The translations under genes and the position numbers were made by a program. Positions 1-5,234 of a stretch of DNA of 5,234 nucleotides are shown piece by piece (positions within the stretch are counted from its first letter, which is position 1; each line of letters starts with the position of its first letter). Origin of the DNA: Ignavibacteria bacterium. GTDB lineage: Bacteria > Bacteroidota > Ignavibacteria > Ignavibacteriales > Ignavibacteriaceae. The notes beneath the pieces are model-generated. The model worked only from the letters and a program-made list of their open reading frames with translations, did not search any database and was not told the origin of the DNA. The DNA lies in contig JAUSIA010000259.1 of NCBI GenBank assembly GCA_030648225.1, positions 1 to 5,234 on the forward strand, given 5' to 3'.

Positions 1-317
1 TATTTAAAAGTCTTAGCCATTCTTTCAAAGCGTTTCATCTTCATGGTGAAAGCGTTGAACTCCCGAATAATATGAAGCTATTGGCAACTGGAAAATTTTG
101 CCAAAATCAGATTGCCAAATTTGGTTCAAATGTGTATGGCATTCAATCTCACTTAGAACTTACACCTGATATGTTTGAAAGATGGATCAATGAAGACCCT
201 GATCTTCTTACATTAGATAAGGAACAATTATGGAATGATTTCGAAGTAATTAAAGATGAGTATACACTGGTAGGGCGGCAATTATTTCAAAACTTCTTAA
301 AGATTGCAGGGTTATAA
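1..317 (+). CDS. Class I glutamine amidotransferase, C-terminal part (5' end off window)
   Basis: The reading frame is open from base 3 to the TAA at 315-317, giving 104 visible residues and no start in the window; the ATG at 72 is internal. The visible part matches the end of a class I (GATase1, GMP-synthase-like) glutamine amidotransferase domain. An FHLHGESVELP segment corresponds to the family's F..wHgD...LP block. It is followed by LLATGKFCQNQIAKFG and then YGIQSHLELT, which carries the catalytic-triad His (codon 150-152) and Glu (codon 156-158). The nucleophilic Cys would lie upstream, outside the window. The family releases ammonia from glutamine, but stand-alone members of this type often have no assigned acceptor, so the substrate cannot be named. 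HxE here is HLE rather than the commoner HPE. The gene converges on the exporter operon with a 34-bp gap and is probably unrelated to it. Confidence 0.85.
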   Translation, partial: FKSLSHSFKAFHLHGESVELPNNMKLLATGKFCQNQIAKFGSNVYGIQSHLELTPDMFERWINEDPDLLTLDKEQLWNDFEVIKDEYTLVGRQLFQNFLKIAGL

Positions 318-331
318 AATCTCAACTCTTG

Positions 332-350
332 AAGTTTTCTCAGAGAACTT
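332..350. terminator. Small hairpin in the convergent gap, possible weak terminator
   Basis: The 19 bases form a near-perfect palindrome (AAGTTTTCT-C-AGAGAACTT, one G-T pair). It begins one base past the stop codon of the last permease and sits 15 bp after the amidotransferase stop. The position is right for a shared terminator between convergent genes. The stem is AT-rich, the minimal loop is tight, and neither strand has a proper U-run directly after it, so an intrinsic terminator is only possible. The minus strand has a TTTT about 12 nt further on. Confidence 0.3.
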
Positions 351-351
351 T

Positions 352-1482
352 CTATCCTAGTTTCTTTCTAAATCTTAATGAACTAAGAAGCAAAATAGAA
401 ATCCCCATCACGAAAAGCACTGAAGCTTCAATCCACAAATCTGTAAAACCTAATCCTTTCAGAATTACTCCACGGATTATTGTAATGAAATACCTAAGTG
501 GAATAACATAAGAAACTGCTTGTATTATCTTCGGCATATTCTCAATTGGAAATGCAAAACCGGATAGATACACCATTGGAATCATTATTCCAAAAATGGA
601 GATCATCATTGCCTGCTGTTGTGTGTGAGAGATTGTAGAAACTAAAAGTCCGAATCCAAGTGTTGAAAGAACATACAGAAAAGACGCGAAGAGAAGAAAA
701 AAAATATTCCCTCGTACAGGAATGTTGAAGATAAAAGTCATTGCAGTAATTACAATAATTACTGCTGCAAATCCAAGAATTATAAATGGGATCATTTTCC
801 CGATCATCAGTTCAAAAGGTTTTATTGGAGTAACCATAAGCTGTTCAAGTGTACCAACTTCTTTTTCTTTTACAATTGCAAGAGAAGCAAGGATGAGAGT
901 AATATTACTTAGCAATAAACCAACAATCCCAGGCACCATAAAGTTTCTTGTTTGAAGCGAAGGATTATACCAGATTCTTATTACAGGTGTTATTTGTGCT
1001 GAAGGAATAATTCTTCCACCGTTGACATTAAAATAATCCGGAAATAAATTTTGAGAAAACTTTCCTGTGATGTTTGAAATATATCCCGCCACAATTGAAG
1101 CTGTATTTCCATCAGAACCGTTAAAAAGCAATTGCACTTTTGCAGTTTCATGTCTTTGAATTTTCTTTTCAAAATCATTAGGGATAACAATTGCAACAAT
1201 AATATCTCCATCGTTTATCTGCTCAGTTACTTGATTATAATCTGTTGCATAATAGTCTATCGAGAAGAAACCAGAGTTTTCAAACCGTTTAATATAATCT
1301 TTGCTTAATTCAGATCTGTCTTGATCAAAAACCAGGGTGTGAACAATTTTAACGTCGAGTGTGGCTGCATAACCAAGAAGTATTAATTGCAGAACAGGGG
1401 AAACAAGAATTATCCCGAACATTTTTGGGTCACGCTTAAACTGTAGAAATTCTTTTTTTATTATGTGAATAACATTCTTCAT
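352..1482 (-). CDS. ABC-2 type permease, YbhR/YbhS-like, second of two
   Basis: This 376-residue inner-membrane subunit belongs to an ABC-2 type exporter. Residues 1-20 are a basic amphipathic stretch (KKEFLQFKRDPK) followed by TM1 at about 22-40. A large extracytoplasmic domain spans about 41-180 and contains NGSDGNTA at 121-128. TM2 is at about 182-204. The cytoplasmic coupling segment KEKEVGTLEQLMVTPIKPFE spans 205-224 and is the conserved EkE.GT.EQl.vtP motif that contacts the ATPase. Further TM segments lie at about 230-252, 258-284, 290-310 and 350-368, with an LSGFAFPIENMP turn at 307-318. Length and topology are usual for the family. The ATG lies 4 bp after the stop of the paralogous upstream permease, without a clear Shine-Dalgarno site, so translational coupling is likely. 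The transported substrate cannot be read from the sequence. It is the last gene of the operon. Confidence 0.93.
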   Translation of the reverse strand: MKNVIHIIKKEFLQFKRDPKMFGIILVSPVLQLILLGYAATLDVKIVHTLVFDQDRSELSKDYIKRFENSGFFSIDYYATDYNQVTEQINDGDIIVAIVIPNDFEKKIQRHETAKVQLLFNGSDGNTASIVAGYISNITGKFSQNLFPDYFNVNGGRIIPSAQITPVIRIWYNPSLQTRNFMVPGIVGLLLSNITLILASLAIVKEKEVGTLEQLMVTPIKPFELMIGKMIPFIILGFAAVIIVITAMTFIFNIPVRGNIFFLLFASFLYVLSTLGFGLLVSTISHTQQQAMMISIFGIMIPMVYLSGFAFPIENMPKIIQAVSYVIPLRYFITIIRGVILKGLGFTDLWIEASVLFVMGISILLLSSLRFRKKLG

Positions 1483-1486
1483 TATT

Positions 1487-2623
1487 TTAAGCAGACTTTT
1501 CTTTCTTTATATTAATTAAGTTGGCGAGCGTAAGAATTATAATTGCAAATAGCAGCATGTAAATTACCTGTTCCCAGAAAGCTTCAAGCCCAACACCTCT
1601 TAAGATAATTGCTCTAAGTATTACAATAAAAAATTTAACAGGAGTAATGTTTGTAAAGACTTGAATTATCCATGGCATACTTTCAATCGGGAAAATAAAA
1701 CCTGAAAGAATAACTGATGGAAGCAGCGAGAGTGCTGTAGCCAGAGAAAATGCTACCTGCATAGATTCAGAAATAACCGAGATAAAAATTCCTATGCTTG
1801 CAGCAGAAAATAGAAAAATAAGTGAAGAAAAAAAGAGAAGCAGGAAACTTCCTTTCACTTCAATACCAAAAAGAATATAACCAGCGATTATTATCATTGT
1901 TGCATTTAATAAAGCTAACGCAACGTAAGGTGTAATTTTCCCAAGAAGAAGTTCAGTTGATTTTATGGGAGAGACATTTATCTGTTCTATTGTTCCTCTT
2001 TCTTTTTCTCGTACAAGGGAAATGGAAACGCTCACAACACAAACTATAACGAGTATCATTCCGATTAATCCGGGAAGAAGAAATTTAGTTGAGGAAAGCT
2101 CAGGATTAAACCAGAAGATTGGCTCAAGTTCGAGTGGGATACTGCTTTTAATTCCATAAGCAGAAAAGATTTCTGCAGTTATTTCTCTGTTGAAGTTTAA
2201 GGCAGCAAGGTTGACGTAATTTTGTACAATTGTTGCCGTATTGCCGTCAACACCATCAATCAGGAATTGAATTTTTGCCGGAACATTGTTGTAAACATTT
2301 TCTGAAAAATCATCGGGGATAACAATTACGCATTGAGCTTTTTTTTCATCAAGAACATGTTTGATATCGGAATCATTAAAGATATATCCTTCGAGATCAA
2401 AATTTTCAGTACCGCTTAAGGAATTAATAAATTTACGGCTGAGTGAAGAATGATCTCTGTCATAAACAGCAATCTTTATATTCTTTACATCAAAATTAAT
2501 TGCATATCCGAATATTATAAGAAGGAATACAGGAAAGAGTATAAGAATCGCAAGCATCCTGTAATCTCTCAACAGATGTTTAAACTCTTTTTTTGCTATT
2601 GCTTTAGTTCTTTGAAGATCCAT
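1487..2623 (-). CDS. ABC-2 type permease, YbhS/YbhR-like, first of two
   Basis: This 378-residue permease is paralogous to its downstream neighbour. It has a basic N-terminus (KKEFKHLLRDYRML), TM1 at about 24-42, and an extracytoplasmic domain at about 43-180 with the shared DGVDGNTA motif at 123-130. TM2 is at about 182-204, the coupling segment REKERGTIEQINVSPIKSTE at 205-224, and later TM segments at about 230-252, 258-284, 289-311 and 350-372. The SGFIFPIESMP turn is at 307-317. The ATG at 2621-2623 is preferred. It is preceded by AGAGGA 8 nt upstream and gives an N-terminus that lines up with the sister permease. The open frame continues upstream to a TTG at 2665, which would add 14 residues and deepen the overlap. 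With the chosen start the gene overlaps the ATPase gene by 20 bp, typical of coupled translation. The two permeases probably form the heterodimeric membrane core; the substrate is unknown. Confidence 0.92.
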   Translation of the reverse strand: MDLQRTKAIAKKEFKHLLRDYRMLAILILFPVFLLIIFGYAINFDVKNIKIAVYDRDHSSLSRKFINSLSGTENFDLEGYIFNDSDIKHVLDEKKAQCVIVIPDDFSENVYNNVPAKIQFLIDGVDGNTATIVQNYVNLAALNFNREITAEIFSAYGIKSSIPLELEPIFWFNPELSSTKFLLPGLIGMILVIVCVVSVSISLVREKERGTIEQINVSPIKSTELLLGKITPYVALALLNATMIIIAGYILFGIEVKGSFLLLFFSSLIFLFSAASIGIFISVISESMQVAFSLATALSLLPSVILSGFIFPIESMPWIIQVFTNITPVKFFIVILRAIILRGVGLEAFWEQVIYMLLFAIIILTLANLINIKKEKSA

Positions 2624-3551
2624 TTTCCTTATCCTCTTCAAGCACGTGAATAAAAACATCCTCAAGTGTCGGAACTATTGAATCAATTCTAAATACATTT
2701 ATTGAATGATTTTTTTCAAGAAGATTTCTTATCTGCTCTTCATTCTTATAATTATCATTAACAACAATGTGAATGCTGTTACCAAAGATTGATACTTCAT
2801 TAACGAAATTTTGTTTTTCCAGGATTTCGAGTGCTTCAATTACTTTATCGCACTCAATTTGCAGGATTGTATTTTTGATATAATTTTTCTTTAATTCATC
2901 AGATGTTCCCTGAGCTATTATTTTTCCTCTGTTAATCAGGATTATATTGTTGCAATATTCAGCTTCCTCAAGGTAGTGTGTTGTTACAAGAACAGTAATA
3001 CCTTCGGATGAAAGCTCATGAATTAAATCCCAGAATCTTCTTCTTGATATGGGGTCAACACCGCTTGTTGGTTCATCGAGAAAAACAATTTCCGGTTTGT
3101 GAATTACTGCGGTACCAAGAGCAAGTCTTTGTTTTATTCCACCAGGAAGGGAAGAGGTTAAAGTTTTTTCTTTCCCTTCGAGGTTAGCAATTTTTAATAC
3201 CCACTTTTTTCTTTCTTCAAATTCACTCTCTTCCAATCCATACACCCCGCCAAAGAAATTAATGTTTTCTTCAACAGTTAAATCGTTATAAAGAGAGAAT
3301 CGCTGAGACATATAACCAATGTTTTTCTTCACCTGGTCAGGTTGTTTATTAATACTATATCTGCCAACAATCGCATCACCGGAAGTTGGTTCCAGGATAG
3401 CACAAAGCATTCTTATTGTTGTTGATTTTCCGGCACCATTGGCTCCGAGAAATCCAAATATTTCACCTTTCTTTACATTAAATGAGACATTATCTACTGC
3501 TGTAAAACTGCCGAATTTTTTTGTAAGATTATTTACTTCGATGCTATTCAT
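2604..3551 (-). CDS. ABC transporter ATPase, second nucleotide-binding module (NBD2, YbhF C-half-like)
   Basis: This 315-residue cytoplasmic ATPase is of the type that energises ABC-2 exporters. Visible motifs are Walker A GANGAGKST (36-44), the Q-loop in MSQRFSLYNDLTVEEN (Q83), a signature written LPGGIKQR (135-142), Walker B IVFLDEP (155-161), D-loop SGVDP (163-167) and H-loop H192 in TTHYLEEAEYC. Residues from about 220 form the C-terminal extension ending in the VPTLEDVFIHVLEE block, seen in DrrA/YbhF-type ATPases. The signature Ser is Pro. As I recall, the second half of the fused E. coli YbhF also has an LP-type signature, so this is probably a family trait and not damage. The ATG at 3549-3551 is directly preceded by the end of an inverted repeat and has no Shine-Dalgarno site. 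The stop of the four-helix-bundle gene lies 5 nt upstream. The 3' end overlaps the permease start. Confidence 0.93.
   Translation of the reverse strand: MNSIEVNNLTKKFGSFTAVDNVSFNVKKGEIFGFLGANGAGKSTTIRMLCAILEPTSGDAIVGRYSINKQPDQVKKNIGYMSQRFSLYNDLTVEENINFFGGVYGLEESEFEERKKWVLKIANLEGKEKTLTSSLPGGIKQRLALGTAVIHKPEIVFLDEPTSGVDPISRRRFWDLIHELSSEGITVLVTTHYLEEAEYCNNIILINRGKIIAQGTSDELKKNYIKNTILQIECDKVIEALEILEKQNFVNEVSIFGNSIHIVVNDNYKNEEQIRNLLEKNHSINVFRIDSIVPTLEDVFIHVLEEDKENGSSKN
2624..2637 (-). promoter_or_regulatory. Ribosome binding site deciding the start of the first permease
   Basis: On the minus strand the bases before the ATG read AGAGGATAAGGAAA. AGAGGA (2632-2637) lies 8 nt from the start codon, and a second AAGGA (2626-2630) lies only 2 nt away. 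This site supports the ATG at 2623 over the TTG at 2665. It lies inside the last codons of the upstream ATPase gene. Confidence 0.55.
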
Positions 3552-3552
3552 A

Positions 3553-3577
3553 GGAGTCAGGAGACAGAAGTCAGAAT
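3553..3577 (+). repeat. Left inverted repeat of the four-helix-bundle element
   Basis: It reads as the heptads GGAGTCA, GGAGACA and GAAGTCA, then GAAT. It is complementary to 3949-3973 with three mismatches. It encodes, on the minus strand, the last residues (ILTSVS) and the TGA of the four-helix-bundle protein. It occupies the place where the ribosome binding site of the downstream ATPase would be. Confidence 0.8.
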
Positions 3578-3919
3578 AGCTTTTGAATAAGCGTCCAGTA
3601 ATTTACTCACTTCTTCTGCTGTGTTTAATAAATCAAGATCATTACTATATTCCAGATCCTTTGAAAGGATTAAATAATATTTGCATTCTTCTAAGGATCC
3701 TTCTGAGATATTAAAAAATCTTACTTTATCATTCTTACTTCTTTTTCTATACCCTTCAGCAATATTGGCAGGTACTGAAACAGCAGCCTTTCTAAGTTGT
3801 GAAGTTAAGGCAAAAACTTCTTCTTTTGGGAAATTTTTAGTCAACTTATAAACTTCTAAAACAAATTGATGCGCTTTCTGCCATACAATTAATTCAGTAA
3901 AACTCTTTGATTTTTCCAT
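3557..3919 (-). CDS. Four-helix bundle protein (23S rRNA intervening-sequence protein family)
   Basis: This 120-residue protein matches the short four-helix-bundle family known from 23S rRNA intervening sequences (TIGR02436/PF05635 type). It has the N-terminal FTELIVWQKAHQFVLEVYKLT block (7-27) and FPKEEVFALTSQLRKAAVSV (30-49). The family hallmark PANIAEGYRKRS follows (50-61), then the ISEGSLEECKYYL segment (71-83) and a last helix EEVSKLLDAYSKAI (102-115). Length is normal for the family and the protein looks intact. The biochemical role of the family is not established; solved members form small helical oligomers. The ATG has a near-ideal Shine-Dalgarno site, stronger than those of its neighbours. 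The C-terminal residues and stop codon lie within the left inverted repeat. It is very probably a passenger and not an exporter subunit, since it sits in the element at 3553-3973. Confidence 0.9.
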   Translation of the reverse strand: MEKSKSFTELIVWQKAHQFVLEVYKLTKNFPKEEVFALTSQLRKAAVSVPANIAEGYRKRSKNDKVRFFNISEGSLEECKYYLILSKDLEYSNDLDLLNTAEEVSKLLDAYSKAILTSVS

Positions 3920-3926
3920 TTTATAG

Positions 3927-3934
3927 CCTCCTTT
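3927..3934 (-). promoter_or_regulatory. Strong Shine-Dalgarno site of the four-helix-bundle gene
   Basis: The minus strand reads AAAGGAGG, preceded by a run of A, with exactly 7 nt to the ATG at 3919. It is the best ribosome binding site in the window. The host operon genes have weak sites or none, which fits a gene that brings its own translation signal. Confidence 0.8.
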
Positions 3935-3948
3935 TTTTTTAGTTTATA

Positions 3949-3973
3949 ATTCTGTCTTCTGTCTTCTGTCTCC
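3949..3973 (-). repeat. Right inverted repeat of the four-helix-bundle element
   Basis: On the minus strand it reads as the heptads GGAGACA, GAAGACA and GAAGACA, then GAAT. On the plus strand this appears as three exact tandem copies of TTCTGTC (3950-3970) followed by TCC. It is complementary to 3553-3577 at 22 of 25 positions. It lies upstream of the four-helix-bundle gene, outside its coding region. Confidence 0.8.
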
Positions 3974-3994
3974 AGGCTTCTTATTCTTAATAAA

Positions 3995-4909
3995 CTACCC
4001 AGCTTTTCTTACCAGGTGAATAAAAATATTTTCAAGTGATGGAGTTATTTTTCTGTAATTAAGAATTTCCACCGAATGCTCTTTTAAAGCTTTTTCTATT
4101 TTGGGATAATCTTTTTCAATATTGTTAATGATTACATTTATCCTGTCGCCAAACATTTGAACCTCGAAACCAATTTCATCTCTTATTAGTTTGTATGCTT
4201 CCCTTATTTTTGTGCAGACAATTTCAATTATTTCTTTCTCAAGAGCCTGCTTAATTTTATTTGGAGTATCAAGACTTATAATTTCTCCTTTGTTCATGAG
4301 AGCTACACGGTTGCATCTCTCAGCTTCATCAAGATAGGGAGTTGTAAGAACAATTGTTATTTTCTCTTTTATAAGACCTGAAAGAATTTTCCAGAAATCT
4401 CTTCTTGAAACCGGATCAACTCCTGTGGTCGGTTCATCAAGGAAAATAATTTTTGGCTTATGAATAAGACTGCAGGCAAGAGCAAGCTTTTGTTTCATCC
4501 CTCCTGATAGTTTTTCGGCAATCCTGTTTCTGAAAGGTTTTAATCTTGTAAACTCAAGCAGTTCATCTCTTCTTTGCTGATAATCTTTAACTCCATGTAT
4601 GTCGGCAAAGAATTCTATGTTTTCATCAATTGAAAGATCACCATATAGAGAAAACTTTTGAGATAAATACCCTATTTGATTCTGAATTTCCTTTTTATTT
4701 TTAATAATATCTTTCTCAAAAATTTTTACTGAACCGGATTCAGGTTTTAGCAAACCACAGAGGATTCTTATTGTTGTTGTTTTACCTGCACCATCAGGGC
4801 CAACAAGCCCGAACATTTCTCCTTCATAAACTTCAAGAGAAATATCTTTTACAGCTTTAATATCATCGTAAGATTTTTTAAGGCTTTTTATTTTTATTAT
4901 TGCTTCCAT
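3995..4909 (-). CDS. ABC transporter ATPase, first nucleotide-binding module (NBD1, YbhF N-half-like)
   Basis: This 304-residue cytoplasmic ATPase is paralogous to the one at 2604-3551. Motifs are Walker A GPDGAGKTT (37-45), Q-loop Q84 in LSQKFSLYGDLSIDEN, canonical signature LSGGMKQK (134-141), Walker B IIFLDEP (154-160) and D-loop TGVDP (162-166). The H-loop position reads TTPYLDEAERCN, with P191 in place of the usual His. The C-terminal extension ends in TPSLENIFIHLV, as in DrrA/YbhF-type ATPases. It resembles the first half of YbhF, in which two NBDs are fused in one chain; here they are separate genes. The ATG at 4907-4909 has only a distant AGGA about 10 nt upstream, next to the stem of a palindromic repeat. 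The order after the adaptor gene and before NBD2 and the permeases supports a dedicated exporter ATPase, probably heterodimeric with NBD2. Confidence 0.93.
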   Translation of the reverse strand: MEAIIKIKSLKKSYDDIKAVKDISLEVYEGEMFGLVGPDGAGKTTTIRILCGLLKPESGSVKIFEKDIIKNKKEIQNQIGYLSQKFSLYGDLSIDENIEFFADIHGVKDYQQRRDELLEFTRLKPFRNRIAEKLSGGMKQKLALACSLIHKPKIIFLDEPTTGVDPVSRRDFWKILSGLIKEKITIVLTTPYLDEAERCNRVALMNKGEIISLDTPNKIKQALEKEIIEIVCTKIREAYKLIRDEIGFEVQMFGDRINVIINNIEKDYPKIEKALKEHSVEILNYRKITPSLENIFIHLVRKAG

Positions 4910-4922
4910 TAGCTTTTCATCC

Positions 4923-5007
4923 TGTCATTCCAATGAAAGACTGTCTGGCGCAGACAATTGGAAATCCATCGTTTAAGGGTGTGGATTCTGCTTTAGCAGG
5001 AATGACA
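4923..5007. repeat. Palindromic interspersed-type repeat between adaptor and NBD1 genes
   Basis: The ends are a perfect 9-bp inverted pair, TGTCATTCC (4923-4931) and GGAATGACA (4999-5007). Nested inside are CCAAT/ATTGG (4930-4934 with 4957-4961) enclosing the hairpin TGTCTG-GCG-CAGACA (4942-4956). AATCCA/TGGATT (4963-4968 with 4982-4987) and CTGC-TTTA-GCAG (4988-4999) follow. The GTCATTCC...GGAATGACA layout resembles dispersed non-coding repeats common in many bacterial genomes, often mistranslated as VIPAKAGI-type peptides. It fills most of the 108-bp gap between the adaptor stop and the NBD1 start. There is no following U-run, so it does not look like a terminator. It could affect mRNA processing or the relative expression of the genes on either side. 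Confidence 0.75.
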
Positions 5008-5017
5008 TTAATACATC

Positions 5018-5234
5018 TCATTTCAGATTTATCACAGCATCCGCAGGAAGGCCTGCTTTCAGTTCAAGATTTGGATTCGGGATTTTTATTTTAACTGCAA
5101 AAACAAGCTTGGTACGCTCATCTTTCGTTTGAATATTTTTTGGAGTGAATTCAGCTTCCGGTGAAATGTATGATATGTATCCCTCATATTTTTTATCTTC
5201 AAAAGTATCAATATAAATATCAGCCTTTTGATTA
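5018..5234 (-). CDS. HlyD-family (YbhG-like) periplasmic adaptor, C-terminal part
   Basis: Reading the minus strand from 5233 to the TGA at 5018-5020 gives 71 residues; the start is beyond the right edge. The segment reads as the end of a membrane-fusion protein. A beta-barrel stretch (ADIYIDTFEDKKYEGYISYISPEAEFTP, in two pieces) is followed by KNIQTKDERTKLVFAVKI, the TP..iQT.deRt.lvy.v.i block typical of YbhG/HlyD adaptors. It closes with LKAGLPADAVINLK, the L..GmpadV.i block. Such adaptors are anchored in the inner membrane and bridge an ABC or other pump to an outer-membrane channel. Leading an operon of two ABC ATPases and two ABC-2 permeases, it points to tripartite export from a Gram-negative-type cell. 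The outer-membrane partner is not in the window. Confidence 0.88.
   Translation of the reverse strand, partial: NQKADIYIDTFEDKKYEGYISYISPEAEFTPKNIQTKDERTKLVFAVKIKIPNPNLELKAGLPADAVINLK

Larger units (their letters stand above)
3553..3973 (-). mobile_element. Compact insertion carrying a four-helix-bundle gene, bounded by 25-bp inverted repeats (IVS-like)
   Basis: A 421-bp unit separates the two ATPase genes. Both ends, read inward, consist of three GRAGWCA heptads followed by GAAT, and 22 of 25 positions agree. Identity stops sharply at GGAG on the outside. The only cargo is the gene at 3557-3919. Cutting the unit out would leave 22 bp between the NBD1 stop and the NBD2 start, a normal operon spacing, which argues for a clean insertion. 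I see no target-site duplication and no transposase. Family knowledge: homologous proteins are encoded in intervening sequences of 23S rRNA genes (for example in Leptospira), whose complementary ends form a stem. That this unit is mobile or processed in the same way is inference. Confidence 0.55.

Noticed and set aside
329..511. Small plus-strand frame starting in the convergent gap
   Set aside because: It lies almost wholly antisense to the second permease, starts with TTG, and its peptide matches no family I recognise.
2624..2665. Longer start (TTG at 2665) for the first permease
   Set aside because: It adds 14 residues with no match to the sister permease and increases the overlap to 62 bp, whereas the ATG at 2623 has a good upstream AGAGGA and aligns with the paralogue.
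3557..3919. Four-helix-bundle gene as a toxin-antitoxin or exporter accessory gene
   Set aside because: The sequence matches the intervening-sequence protein family, there is no partner gene, and its flanking inverted repeats mark it as an insert.
3920..3948. Promoter inside the element (TATAAA-like sequences before the gene)
   Set aside because: No convincing -35 or Bacteroidota-type -33/-7 pair at proper spacing; AT-richness alone explains TATAAA.
3949..3973. Tandem heptads as a CRISPR or microsatellite array
   Set aside because: Only three 7-bp copies without spacers, and they have an inverted counterpart at the other end of the element, so terminal repeat is the better reading.
3540..3990. 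Target-site duplication around the four-helix-bundle element
   Set aside because: The bases just outside the repeats (TTCATA on the left, AGGCTT on the right) do not match; no direct repeat is evident.
4909..4920. Three-codon upstream frame (ATG AAA AGC TAA) whose stop overlaps the NBD1 ATG
   Set aside because: Too short to distinguish from chance in AT-rich DNA; without comparison to relatives there is no support for a leader peptide.
4923..5007. Palindromic repeat as an intrinsic terminator of the adaptor gene
   Set aside because: The minus-strand stem is followed by GGATGAAAAGC with no U-run, and the downstream genes clearly belong to the same system.
4900..5094. Plus-strand open frame of 64 residues over the adaptor-NBD1 gap
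   Set aside because: It is a translation of the palindromic repeat (VIPMK...ALAGMT peptide pattern) and runs antisense into two real genes; no ribosome binding site.

Overview
The window is AT-rich and holds most of one minus-strand operon for a tripartite ABC-2 type exporter. The layout resembles the YbhG-YbhF-YbhS-YbhR type: HlyD-like adaptor, two ATPase modules, two ABC-2 permeases. The end of an unrelated plus-strand gene sits at the left edge. Low GC, proteins rich in Lys/Ile/Asn, and mostly weak Shine-Dalgarno sites would fit a Bacteroidota/Ignavibacteria-like (FCB group) bacterium. That placement is an inference from style, not from a marker gene.

Layout, left to right. 1-317 (+): C-terminal part of a class I glutamine amidotransferase. 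318-351: short convergent gap with a small hairpin. 352-1482 (-) and 1487-2623 (-): two paralogous ABC-2 permeases, 4 bp apart. 2604-3551 (-): second ATPase (NBD2), overlapping the permease start by 20 bp. 3553-3973: compact inserted element with 25-bp inverted ends (22/25 identical), carrying a 120-residue four-helix-bundle (23S rRNA intervening-sequence type) gene at 3557-3919 (-). 3995-4909 (-): first ATPase (NBD1). 4923-5007: palindromic interspersed-type repeat of about 85 bp. 5018-5234 (-): C-terminus of the HlyD-family adaptor, cut by the window edge. The operon is read right to left, and its promoter and first gene start lie outside the window. No stretch over 300 bases lacks a gene.

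How the genes fit together: the two ATPases would pair beneath the two permeases in the inner membrane, and the adaptor would link them to the outer envelope. The two NBDs carry complementary defects. NBD1 has Pro in place of the H-loop His, and NBD2 has LPGG in place of LSGG. Both defects fall in the same composite ATP site of an NBD1-NBD2 heterodimer, leaving one canonical and one degenerate site.

The most unusual feature is the inserted four-helix-bundle element. It lies exactly between the ATPase genes, its ends could pair in the mRNA as a long stem, the stop codon of its gene lies inside the repeat, and the repeat abuts the start codon of the next ATPase. A different, palindromic repeat occupies the neighbouring intergenic gap. 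Removing either insertion would leave an ordinary operon spacing of about 22-23 bp.
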